Origin: Paracoccaceae bacterium
GTDB taxonomy: Bacteria > Pseudomonadota > Alphaproteobacteria > Rhodobacterales > Rhodobacteraceae
Assembly: GCA_020622085.1 (NCBI GenBank)
Contig: JAHRYM010000002.1
Coordinates: 83,181-147,180, forward strand
DNA: 64,000 nt
Direction of reading: 5' to 3'
The position numbers and the translations under genes are program-made. Positions 56,860-64,000 of the stretch are shown one piece after another (the first letter of the stretch is position 1; the number at the start of each line of letters is the position of its first letter). The notes under the pieces were generated by a model, which had not been told where the DNA came from, ran no database searches, and saw only the letters and a list, made by a program, of their open reading frames with translations.

Positions 56860-57786
56860 ATGCAGATCATCCAGGACTGGCAAGGGCTGGCGCCCTTGGC
56901 GCGCGGTGCGTCCGTGGCGCTTGGCAATTTCGACGGGGTGCACCTTGGCCATCGCTCGGTGATCGACCTTGCGCGCCAGCAGGACGCGCCCCTGGGGATC
57001 GTCACCTTTGAACCGCACCCGCGCCAGTATTTTTCGCCCGACGCGCCCGCCTTCCGGCTGATGAACGCAGAAGCCCGCGCCAACCGGATGGAAAAGCTGG
57101 GCGTCGATATCCTTTACGAACTGCCCTTTACCGCAGCACTGGCGGGAATGTCGGCGGAAGACTTCGCGACCCGGGTCCTCGCCGAAGGGCTTGGCGTCCG
57201 CCATGTGACGGTCGGCGCCGATTTCTGCTTCGGCAAGGGCCGGAGCGGCACGGCAGAGACCCTGCGCGCCCTGGGCGACCGTCTTGGCTTCGGCGTCAGC
57301 ATCGCGCCGCTTCTGGCGATCGGGACGACCGAAGTTTCCTCGACCGCGATCCGCAGGGCGCTGACCGAAGGCCGCCCCCGCGACGCGGCCCGGATGCTCG
57401 GCCATTTGCACAGGATCGAAGGTGCGGTCCTGCATGGCGAAAAGCGCGGGCGGGAATTGGGCTTTCCCACCGCGAACATGGCCCTCAAAGGGCTGCATCT
57501 GCCGCGCCTTGGCGTCTATGCCGTCAAGGTCGATATCCTGACCGGCCCCGATGCGGGCAGCTACGGCGGCGCGGCAAGCCTCGGCGTGCGCCCGATGTTT
57601 GGCCAGAACACCCCGAACCTCGAAACCCACATCTTCGACTTTTCCGGCTATCTTTACGGCCAGCACCTGTCGATCGCGCTGATCGATTACCTGCGCCCCG
57701 AAATGAAGTTCGACGGCCTTCCCGCCCTCATCGCCCAGATGGACCAGGACTGCGCCCGCGCCCGCGAAATCCTGGCCGAAGCGTGA
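56860..57786 (+). CDS. ribF: Bifunctional riboflavin kinase / FAD synthetase
   Basis: A 308-residue enzyme. The N-terminal FMN adenylyltransferase has GNFDGVHLGHR and VSSTAIRRAL; the C-terminal kinase domain has RELGFPTANM and the LETHIFDF strand. Converts riboflavin to FMN and FAD. ATG 56860 is preferred to an upstream GTG at 56854. Follows the MaoC gene by 28 bases. Confidence 0.96.
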   Translation: MQIIQDWQGLAPLARGASVALGNFDGVHLGHRSVIDLARQQDAPLGIVTFEPHPRQYFSPDAPAFRLMNAEARANRMEKLGVDILYELPFTAALAGMSAEDFATRVLAEGLGVRHVTVGADFCFGKGRSGTAETLRALGDRLGFGVSIAPLLAIGTTEVSSTAIRRALTEGRPRDAARMLGHLHRIEGAVLHGEKRGRELGFPTANMALKGLHLPRLGVYAVKVDILTGPDAGSYGGAASLGVRPMFGQNTPNLETHIFDFSGYLYGQHLSIALIDYLRPEMKFDGLPALIAQMDQDCARAREILAEA

Positions 57787-57802
57787 CGGCGCGCGCGTTT
57801 TC

Positions 57803-57829
57803 GGTTTCTTCTTTGCCCAAATACTCATG
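57803..57829. repeat. Half copy of the AAATACTC intergenic element
   Basis: GGTTTCTTCTTTGCCCAAATACTC followed by ATG matches the left arm of the palindrome at 38547 up to the central CCGCCGG, which is lost here. It lies just after ribF. Confidence 0.7.
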
Positions 57830-57908
57830 CCAACGTGACCGCCCCGCGCCACGTCGGGACGCGCGGCCCCCTTCCCTTTCACCACGTCATCCGCCAGATT
57901 GACGCGCC

Positions 57909-58373
57909 ATGAAGGACGACATCCCCCGCGACCGCCTGCGCCCCGGTTTCTGGAACCAGCCGCTGTCAAAGCTCACCCCCCGCGAATGGGAGGCGCTTTG
58001 CGACGGCTGCGGCAAATGCTGCCTGAACAAGCTTGAAGACGCCGACACCGGCCAGGTCTTCTTCACCCGCATCGGCTGCCGCCTGCTGGACGATACGACC
58101 TGCCGCTGCGCGCATTACGAAAACCGCAAGCAGTTCGTGCCGGAATGCGTGGTGCTGACGCCCAAGAACATCGGTGAAATCGCCTATTGGATGCCTTCGA
58201 CCTGCGCCTACCGGCTGCGCAACGAAGGCAAGCCCCTGCCCGACTGGCATCCGCTGATCACCGGCGATCCCGACAGCACCCGCGCCGCCGGGCAATCGGT
58301 GCAGGGCTGGACGGTCGCCGAATTCGAGGTCGCCGAAGACGACTGGGAAGACTACATCATCGAGGACCAATGA
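57909..58373 (+). CDS. YcgN family cysteine cluster protein (UPF0260)
   Basis: A 154-residue YcgN/UPF0260 protein. The Cys cluster CDGCGKCCLN and the following C residues (RIGCRLLDDTTCRC, PECVVL, STCAYR) are typical and may bind metal or an Fe-S cluster. Function unknown. Its stop overlaps the ltaE start by ATGA. Confidence 0.92.
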   Translation: MKDDIPRDRLRPGFWNQPLSKLTPREWEALCDGCGKCCLNKLEDADTGQVFFTRIGCRLLDDTTCRCAHYENRKQFVPECVVLTPKNIGEIAYWMPSTCAYRLRNEGKPLPDWHPLITGDPDSTRAAGQSVQGWTVAEFEVAEDDWEDYIIEDQ

Positions 58374-59425
58374 TGAACTTTGCCTCCGACAATACCTCTG
58401 CCGTCGCCCCGGAAATCATGGCCGCCATCGTTGCCGCCAACCAGGGCAGCGCCATGCCCTATGGCCATGACGACCGGATGGCCGAGGTTCGCGCCCGCAT
58501 CCGCCAGATCTTCGAGGCGCCCCATGCTGCGGTCTACCTGGTCGCCACGGGAACGGCGGCCAATGCGCTTGCTTGCGCGATCCTCGTCCAGCCGTGGCAG
58601 GCGGTCTTCTGCCACCGCAACGCCCATATCGAGGAAGACGAATGCGGCGCGCCCGAATTCTATACCGGGGGCGCGAAGCTCGTGCTGATCGACGGTGATC
58701 ATGCCCGCATGACGCCCGAGGCGCTGGACCGCGCCATTGCCTTCACTGGACGCGGCGGCGTGCACAATGTCCAGCGCGGCATGGTGTCGATCACCAATGC
58801 CACCGAACACGGCACGATCTACCATGCGCCCGCCGTCAAGGCGCTGGCGGATGTGGCGCGCGGCTATGGCCTGCCCGTCCACATGGACGGCGCGCGCTTC
58901 ACCAACGCGCTCATCACCGCAGGCTGCACCCCGGCGGAACTGACCTGGAAGGCGGGCGTCGATGTCCTGTCGTTCGGCGGCACCAAGAACGGCTGCATGG
59001 GGGTCGAGGCGGTGGTGATCTTCGACCCTGCCCGCGCCGAGGAATTCGAATTCCGCCGCAAGCGCGCGGGCCATCTGTTTTCGAAGCACCGCTACCTCTC
59101 GGCGCAGATGCTCGCCTATCTGACCGATGACCTCTGGCTGCGGCTTGCGCATCAGGCCAATGCCGCCGCCCGGCAGTTGTCCAATGGCCTCACCACCATT
59201 CCGGGGGCAAGCCTTGTCCACCCGACCGAAGCGAATGCCGTCTTCGCCGCCTTCCCCCGCAGCGGCCACCGCCGGGCTGATGCCGGCGGCGCGCGCTACT
59301 ACCTCTGGCCGGGCGACCAGTCGATGAGCGGCCCGGATGACGAACCGCTTGCCGCGCGGCTCGTCTGTTCCTGGTCGACGACCGAGGCCGATGTCGACGG
59401 GATCCTTGCGCTTATCCGCGGGTGA
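58370..59425 (+). CDS. ltaE: Low-specificity L-threonine aldolase
   Basis: A 351-residue PLP-dependent enzyme cleaving threonine or allo-threonine to glycine and acetaldehyde. PLP lysine in FGGTKNGCMG, DGARFTNAL with the cofactor-pairing Asp. Start at ATG 58370 overlapping the YcgN stop; MMNFASDNT. Overlaps the convergent hydrolase gene by 14 bases. Confidence 0.94.
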   Translation: MMNFASDNTSAVAPEIMAAIVAANQGSAMPYGHDDRMAEVRARIRQIFEAPHAAVYLVATGTAANALACAILVQPWQAVFCHRNAHIEEDECGAPEFYTGGAKLVLIDGDHARMTPEALDRAIAFTGRGGVHNVQRGMVSITNATEHGTIYHAPAVKALADVARGYGLPVHMDGARFTNALITAGCTPAELTWKAGVDVLSFGGTKNGCMGVEAVVIFDPARAEEFEFRRKRAGHLFSKHRYLSAQMLAYLTDDLWLRLAHQANAAARQLSNGLTTIPGASLVHPTEANAVFAAFPRSGHRRADAGGARYYLWPGDQSMSGPDDEPLAARLVCSWSTTEADVDGILALIRG

Positions 59426-60215
59426 CGTTGACCTCGATCAGCCCCGCCACCTGGGCAGGATGGGTGACCGGGCACATGTGCCCCGCACCCTCCACCCCGG
59501 CCACGCCGACATCTCCAAGGCGCGCCGCCAGCGCCTCGTTGATGGCGTGCACTGATCCGGGCGACTCCGTGCCGCCGATCAGCATCACCGGAAGGTCCAG
59601 CGCCTCGAGCCGATCCTCTGCCAGAACGCGCCCGCTGTCGTCGTCGCTGCCCGGCCGGCAGGCGCCGATCAGCGGCATCCGCTTGACCAGGTAGGCACGC
59701 TGACGCGGGTCCATGTCTTCCCAGGGGACGCCACTGCCCCAGACATCCATGAACGCCTGCGTGGCACTTTCCCAATCCCCCCGCGCCGCGGCCTCGACAT
59801 GGGGGCGGTTCTGCGCGACAGACTCCGCCCAGACCGTGCTGCCGCGCAGGGCGGCAAACAGCACGGGCTCGATCAGCGTCAGGCTGCGTATCATCCCGGG
59901 GGCGGTGGCCTGCGCCAGTTGCAGCGCCGCGATGCCCCCGGCGGAATGGCCGATCAGGTCAACGGGTTCGGTCAGGAAGGTGGCGGCGATGGACGCCACC
60001 GCCTGAAGATAATCGCCGTTTCCGTCCCAGTCGGACGAACGGCCGTGGCCCGGCATGTCGAAGGCGGTGATGGTCATGTCATCTGCCAGCGCCGCCGCCA
60101 CGCCCGACCAGGCACCGGAATGCGCGAGCGAGCAATGGATCGCCAAGGCCTGGCGCGGGCCGGTGCCGAAAGTCCGACAGGCGATCTGGCGGCCCGCGCG
60201 GGCCTTGTTCGTCAT
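59412..60215 (-). CDS. Alpha/beta hydrolase
   Basis: A 267-residue alpha/beta hydrolase with nucleophile elbow GHSAGG and terminal His in GAGHMCPV. The oxyanion region HCSLAHSGAW is near the start. Substrate unknown. It is the second gene of an operon with the isomerase upstream (4-base overlap). Confidence 0.88.
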   Translation of the reverse strand: MTNKARAGRQIACRTFGTGPRQALAIHCSLAHSGAWSGVAAALADDMTITAFDMPGHGRSSDWDGNGDYLQAVASIAATFLTEPVDLIGHSAGGIAALQLAQATAPGMIRSLTLIEPVLFAALRGSTVWAESVAQNRPHVEAAARGDWESATQAFMDVWGSGVPWEDMDPRQRAYLVKRMPLIGACRPGSDDDSGRVLAEDRLEALDLPVMLIGGTESPGSVHAINEALAARLGDVGVAGVEGAGHMCPVTHPAQVAGLIEVNVTRG

Positions 60216-60826
60216 GCTCCGCCACCTGCAAGATGACGATCCAGATCATCCAGCCGGTCCTGTCCCCAGAACCGCGCATCGTTGTCGGTGATCAGGAACG
60301 GCACGCCGATCACGCCGCGCAGGGCCGCCTCTTCCAGGTTGGCGGCATAGGTTTCGGCGCCGATCAGCATGCCGCTGAAACTGAGCCCCGGATCGAAGCC
60401 ATGCGCCCTCAGGATGTCCTGCACCACGGCGTCGTCGGAAATATCGCGATCCTCGGCCCAGATGGCGCGGGAAAAGCCATGGGCCAGCCCCGCCAGGTCG
60501 CCGCCGGCGCCCTTGTCGACCGCCGCCTGCGCCGCGATGATCGCATAGGCCGAAGGCGCGGGGTTCGTCGGCCAGAACATCGGGCGTTCGCTGATCGGCA
60601 GCCCCAGCCGCCCCGCCTGCCGCGCCAGATCCTGACGCACCCAGTCACGGCGGGCGTCCGAGGCATCGGACAGCAGCCGCCCGCCCATGCGCGGGGCAAG
60701 CGCGGCGAAATGAACCGGCCGATAACGCAGCCTTGCCCCATGGCGGGCGGCAATCTCGGCCGGGCGGGTGCCCGCCAGGTAGACGTAAGGCGACAGCGTG
60801 GTGAGAAAATAGTCGATCTGCGTCAT
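60212..60826 (-). CDS. 2-hydroxychromene-2-carboxylate isomerase family protein (DsbA-like)
   Basis: A 204-residue thioredoxin-fold protein of the GST-kappa/HCCA isomerase group: SPYVYLAG near the N terminus in place of a CxxC motif, and the C-terminal GVIGVPFLITD (cis-Pro loop). Known members isomerise hydroxychromene carboxylate in naphthalene catabolism, but many act on other glutathione-dependent reactions. ATG 60826 is chosen. Coupled to the hydrolase. Confidence 0.85.
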   Translation of the reverse strand: MTQIDYFLTTLSPYVYLAGTRPAEIAARHGARLRYRPVHFAALAPRMGGRLLSDASDARRDWVRQDLARQAGRLGLPISERPMFWPTNPAPSAYAIIAAQAAVDKGAGGDLAGLAHGFSRAIWAEDRDISDDAVVQDILRAHGFDPGLSFSGMLIGAETYAANLEEAALRGVIGVPFLITDNDARFWGQDRLDDLDRHLAGGGA

Positions 60827-60925
60827 TTGCGCCGCTTCCTCGTGCCTAGCAATTTGCGGGCAGGCTAGCCGGGTGCTAATCCCTGCGCAACGCATCGAAT
60901 CCCCTTGGCCGAAGGATCAGCCCGC

Positions 60926-61945
60926 ATGCCCGCCATGACCGAACCGAAGCTCATTTCCGGCAATGCCAACCGGCCGCTGGCCACAGCCATCGCACGACGT
61001 ATGTCGATGCACCGGGGCATGTCCGTCAGCCTGGTGGACGCCCGGGTGGAACGCTTCAACGACCAGGAGATCTTTGTCGAGGTCTTCGAGAACGTCCGCG
61101 GCGAGGACATGTATATCATCCAGCCGACCTCGAACCCGGCAAACGACAACCTGATGGAACTCCTGATCATGGCCGACGCGCTCAAGCGGTCGTCGGCGAA
61201 CCGGATCACGGCCGTGATTCCCTATTTCGGCTATGCCCGTCAGGACCGCCGCGCCAAGGCGCGGACGCCGATTTCCGCCAAACTGGTGGCCAACCTGCTG
61301 ACCGAGGCCGGCGTTGACCGGGTGCTGACGCTCGACCTGCACGCCGCACAGATCCAGGGGTTCTTCGACATACCGGTTGACAACCTCTATTCCGCGCCGG
61401 TCTTTGCGCTTGACGTGCAGCACCATTTCACCGGGCAGCTGGAAGACGTGATGGTGATTTCGCCCGACGTGGGCGGCGTGGCGCGCGCGCGCGAACTGGC
61501 CACCCGGATCGGGGCGCCGCTCGCCATCGTCGACAAGCGCCGTGAAAAAGCCGGGGAAATCGCCGAAATGACCGTCATCGGCGATGTCTCGGGCAAGAAG
61601 TGCATTATCGTCGATGACATCTGCGATACAGCCGGCACGCTGTGCAAGGCCGCTGACGTACTGATCGAAAGCGGCGCGACGGAAGTCCATGCCTATATCA
61701 CCCACGGGGTGCTCTCTGGCCCGGCAGTCGAGCGCATCACCAACTCGGTGATGAAATCGCTGGTGATCACGGATTCGATCGCCCCGACCGAACCCGTCAA
61801 AAATGCAAAGAACATACGCATCGTGCCGACTGCACCGATGTTTGCTCAGGCGATCCTGAACATCTGGAACGGCACATCCGTATCGTCGCTGTTCGAGACC
61901 GACACCCTGACCCCGATCTACGAATGGATGTATCCGCGAGGGTGA
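60926..61945 (+). CDS. prs: Ribose-phosphate pyrophosphokinase
   Basis: A 339-residue PRPP synthetase. Motifs: [30 protein letters not shown], the PRPP loop [14 protein letters not shown] 60926 has AAGGA upstream. Housekeeping, monocistronic. Confidence 0.96.
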   Translation: MPAMTEPKLISGNANRPLATAIARRMSMHRGMSVSLVDARVERFNDQEIFVEVFENVRGEDMYIIQPTSNPANDNLMELLIMADALKRSSANRITAVIPYFGYARQDRRAKARTPISAKLVANLLTEAGVDRVLTLDLHAAQIQGFFDIPVDNLYSAPVFALDVQHHFTGQLEDVMVISPDVGGVARARELATRIGAPLAIVDKRREKAGEIAEMTVIGDVSGKKCIIVDDICDTAGTLCKAADVLIESGATEVHAYITHGVLSGPAVERITNSVMKSLVITDSIAPTEPVKNAKNIRIVPTAPMFAQAILNIWNGTSVSSLFETDTLTPIYEWMYPRG

Positions 61946-61977
61946 GGGGTCAGGGTCACCAACTCAAGCCTCTACCT

Positions 61978-62679
61978 TCAGTACTCGCTCTGAAAGCGTG
62001 AGAGACAGAATGAATAGAGTTCCATATCCAACGCGCTTCGGCTGCGAAATGCATTTATTTCGCTTTCTGTCAACGATTGACGCGAGAAGCCAAACATGGA
62101 TACATTCTCTCTTTCATGCTTCTCTAAATCCTTCTGCTTGAATATTTCCTGCCTACGAATACTTTCTCCGAGAAATTCCTGTATCCCAACTGAAATTATA
62201 TCTTTCGCAACGAGATCTTTAGCGCGATCAAGATCGCTCCGGTCAATCGGCAAGCCGTATGGCCTGCCACACAAGTATCTAACTTGTATATTATCAAGTT
62301 CGATATTTGACTTGTCCTCGAGAAATTTGGCCGGCGTCACCTTTTGATGGCGATATTTGTCAAAATACGACATCGCGTGATTATAGTATGAGATCAGTCT
62401 ATCGACCGGGTTCCGCAGTATAGTGTAGTATTTTGCAGAGTCTCCGTATATCGCGTGGAAGGCATGAAATGTCTCATGGCCGATTACCGCGTCGCACAGC
62501 TTAAGGCACTGGATCTCGGCATCCGTAAGATCTGCTATCCTCTTGAAGGGAGGTGTCGGATACGCACATCCGACGTTTCTATAGTCTGAAACTATTCGTC
62601 GTCGAACAAACGTTCCTGCGGTTTTTGGGATATGTATAAAAACTGGCGTCACAGTAGTAGATATATTTTTTGCGGCCAT
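61978..62679 (-). CDS. Sulfotransferase family protein
   Basis: A 233-residue sulfotransferase. The 5'-phosphosulfate loop is FIHIPKTAGTF near the N terminus and the 3'-phosphate motif LRNPVDRLISYYNH follows around residue 88. It transfers sulfate from PAPS, probably to a surface glycan. It shares an A with the preceding gene's stop (TGATG). Very AT-rich relative to neighbours, suggesting transfer. Confidence 0.85.
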   Translation of the reverse strand: MAAKNISTTVTPVFIHIPKTAGTFVRRRIVSDYRNVGCAYPTPPFKRIADLTDAEIQCLKLCDAVIGHETFHAFHAIYGDSAKYYTILRNPVDRLISYYNHAMSYFDKYRHQKVTPAKFLEDKSNIELDNIQVRYLCGRPYGLPIDRSDLDRAKDLVAKDIISVGIQEFLGESIRRQEIFKQKDLEKHERENVSMFGFSRQSLTESEINAFRSRSALDMELYSFCLSRFQSEY

Positions 62680-63983
62680 CACACCAGCCCCCTCATGAAC
62701 GCCGCGCGTTTCCATCCCGTGAGCGTGCCGCCGCCATAGGGGCGAACCATCAGAAGCCGCCGCAGCTCCTCGGCTTCCCCCGCCGTCATCTGCGACGTGA
62801 TGTTGACCATGTCATAAATATTGAACGCACCTCGGTAAAGTCCGTCGAGTTTCACGAAAGGCAAGCCCATGCGCAGCAAGGTAGCTGCGTTCTGGTGGAT
62901 CTGGCTTCCCTGCATGAAGATTTCAGCAAGCACCGCCCGCACGACGTCAGCGACTTTCTCGGGGTCAACTTCGCTGTCGGGCGCAATATGACGCCCGAGC
63001 AGTGCGAAAAGATCATCATAGCCATGAACGAAAGCGTATTCATTGATGTCCTTCAGCGTTGTGTCGATACTGATATCAACATCCGCTGTTCGATGGACAG
63101 GAACGATAAAACGAAGTTGCAGGTGCTCGATGATTGCCTTCCAGGTCAGTGGCTTCCATCCCACCAAATCGGATGTCCTGCTGTTGCGGATCGCGAAATC
63201 GGTCAGCGACTCGTCCGCCATCAAATCCCGCAGAAAGCGTTCAGAACCATAGAGCGCACGAAATTGTTCGGGAGAAGACACGCAACGCTTCAGCGCTCTG
63301 GTAAGCCCCATCTCTCCACGGCGGATCACCTGCGTCCGAACATCAGAAACCCGATAGCGTCGCCAGTAGTTCATAAATCTCTTATGGCCCAGGATCGCGC
63401 CACTCATAGAAATGCAGAACGATCCCAGATGATGTTCAATCTCGAAGTTCTCGGTTGACCCAAGAACCTCGATTTCCGAAGTCATCATGTCATCGATGAA
63501 TTTTGCCAGCTTGTCCCCGGTATAGAACACACTGTCGTTGGCCATCAGGATTCGAGAGCATCTTTTTGCCCAGCCGCGCTCGAACAGGTGAAGAAAGCCG
63601 GTCCGGTAGCTTCCAAAGTCACGCCCGAAATTCGGCCGCTCGATGTAGCAATCCAGCAAACCGGTCAGGCCGGACGGATCGCGCAGTTTCAGCGTGTTTA
63701 CACCGATCACATAGAGTCCCGCGGCCTTGGCTTCTTCAATCAGGCGGACGATATCATCCCGAAGAACCCCCTTTTCATAAAGCGCGAGCAGCAGTATTCC
63801 CTGTTTTTCCCGGGTGGAAGTATCCGCCATGGCGGCATGTCCGTCACGGCAACCGAACGGCGCCTCGAAGTGGACACGGGCCCGTCGGCCATAGGCGCGC
63901 CATCTGGCATATTCTGATTGGGCGGCAATTATCGAATATGCCGATAAGGTTGGCGCAAATCTCGCTATAAGAGAAAGAAGCAA
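62679..63983 (-). CDS. Rhamnan synthesis F (RgpF) family protein
   Basis: A protein of 434 residues or more with the RgpF-family blocks LLLALYEKGVLRDDIV, CYIERPNFGRDFGSY and LMANDSVFY. These proteins take part in rhamnose-rich or other surface polysaccharide assembly. The frame is open to the window edge, and the start shown is a TTG; ATG 63830 (MADTSTREKQ) is an alternative, and the true start may lie outside. Coupled to the sulfotransferase gene. Confidence 0.8.
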   Translation of the reverse strand: MLLSLIARFAPTLSAYSIIAAQSEYARWRAYGRRARVHFEAPFGCRDGHAAMADTSTREKQGILLLALYEKGVLRDDIVRLIEEAKAAGLYVIGVNTLKLRDPSGLTGLLDCYIERPNFGRDFGSYRTGFLHLFERGWAKRCSRILMANDSVFYTGDKLAKFIDDMMTSEIEVLGSTENFEIEHHLGSFCISMSGAILGHKRFMNYWRRYRVSDVRTQVIRRGEMGLTRALKRCVSSPEQFRALYGSERFLRDLMADESLTDFAIRNSRTSDLVGWKPLTWKAIIEHLQLRFIVPVHRTADVDISIDTTLKDINEYAFVHGYDDLFALLGRHIAPDSEVDPEKVADVVRAVLAEIFMQGSQIHQNAATLLRMGLPFVKLDGLYRGAFNIYDMVNITSQMTAGEAEELRRLLMVRPYGGGTLTGWKRAAFMRGLV

Positions 63984-64000
63984 GGAGAACCCCCGGAAGG

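Overview
The window is a 64 kb piece of a high-GC alphaproteobacterial chromosome. The gene content points to Rhodobacterales/Rhodobacteraceae: a ctaC-ctaB-ctaG-ctaE-SURF1 oxidase cluster running into thrC and an M16 peptidase, a phosphatidylcholine synthase, DUF1127 and DUF484 proteins, a TIGR01459 HAD protein, and a recurrent intergenic palindrome containing CCCAAATACTCCCGCCGGAGGC. The genus cannot be fixed from the sequence alone.

Region 1 (1-16125) is an accessory catabolic island and the most interesting part. In order it holds the end of a molybdenum hydroxylase large subunit, a 6-hydroxynicotinate reductase-like 4Fe-4S protein, a UPF0280 (ApbE-like) protein, two tandem DUF1185/AA_synth paralogues, a seven-iron ferredoxin with a ferredoxin-NADP reductase, a GlxA-type AraC regulator, a PotABCD-type ABC importer, an enamidase-like amidohydrolase, a MarR regulator, an MttB-family methyltransferase without an in-frame amber codon, and a fused MobA-XdhC molybdenum-cofactor maturation protein. 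Hydroxylase, reductase and enamidase are the first three steps of reductive nicotinate breakdown known from Eubacterium barkeri. A 19-bp imperfect palindrome (TTCrTTTGTmTrCkAryGr) lies in four promoters of the island (ferredoxin operon, importer, enamidase/marR, mttB), each time overlapping a recognisable -10 or spacer. I read the island as one MarR-controlled regulon for import and reductive opening of a pyridine-type, possibly N-methylated, substrate, with ring reduction driven by NADPH through the co-regulated reductase and ferredoxin. The substrate is inference.

Region 2 (16122-33253) is mostly housekeeping: priA, a transaldolase-like aldolase, DUF484-xerC, pcs, a lysR-ogt pair divergent from a DUF1127 gene, ileS, tRNA-Val(CAC), an HU-like protein, lon, a divergent pair of LuxR-type proteins (one without a DNA-binding domain), tgt and mtnP.

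Region 3 (33334-35069) is a small defence island. A lower-GC BglII-family restriction endonuclease plus an MT-A70 methyltransferase sit between the two ends of a broken DNA methyltransferase gene whose middle is gone.

Region 4 (35191-50525) holds an L,D-transpeptidase, a copper P-type ATPase, an FAD-linked oxidase, a GNAT-M16 peptidase-thrC-SURF1-cytochrome oxidase run on the minus strand, tldD and dprA.

Region 5 (50526-64000) begins with a gene-poor spacer, then groESL with a perfect CIRCE element and sigma70 promoter, a TraB protein, Mn-dependent pyrophosphatase, a HAD protein, a MaoC protein, ribF, a YcgN-ltaE pair, a hydrolase-isomerase pair, prs, and at the edge two surface-polysaccharide genes (sulfotransferase and RgpF-like); the sulfotransferase is notably AT-rich, suggesting transfer.
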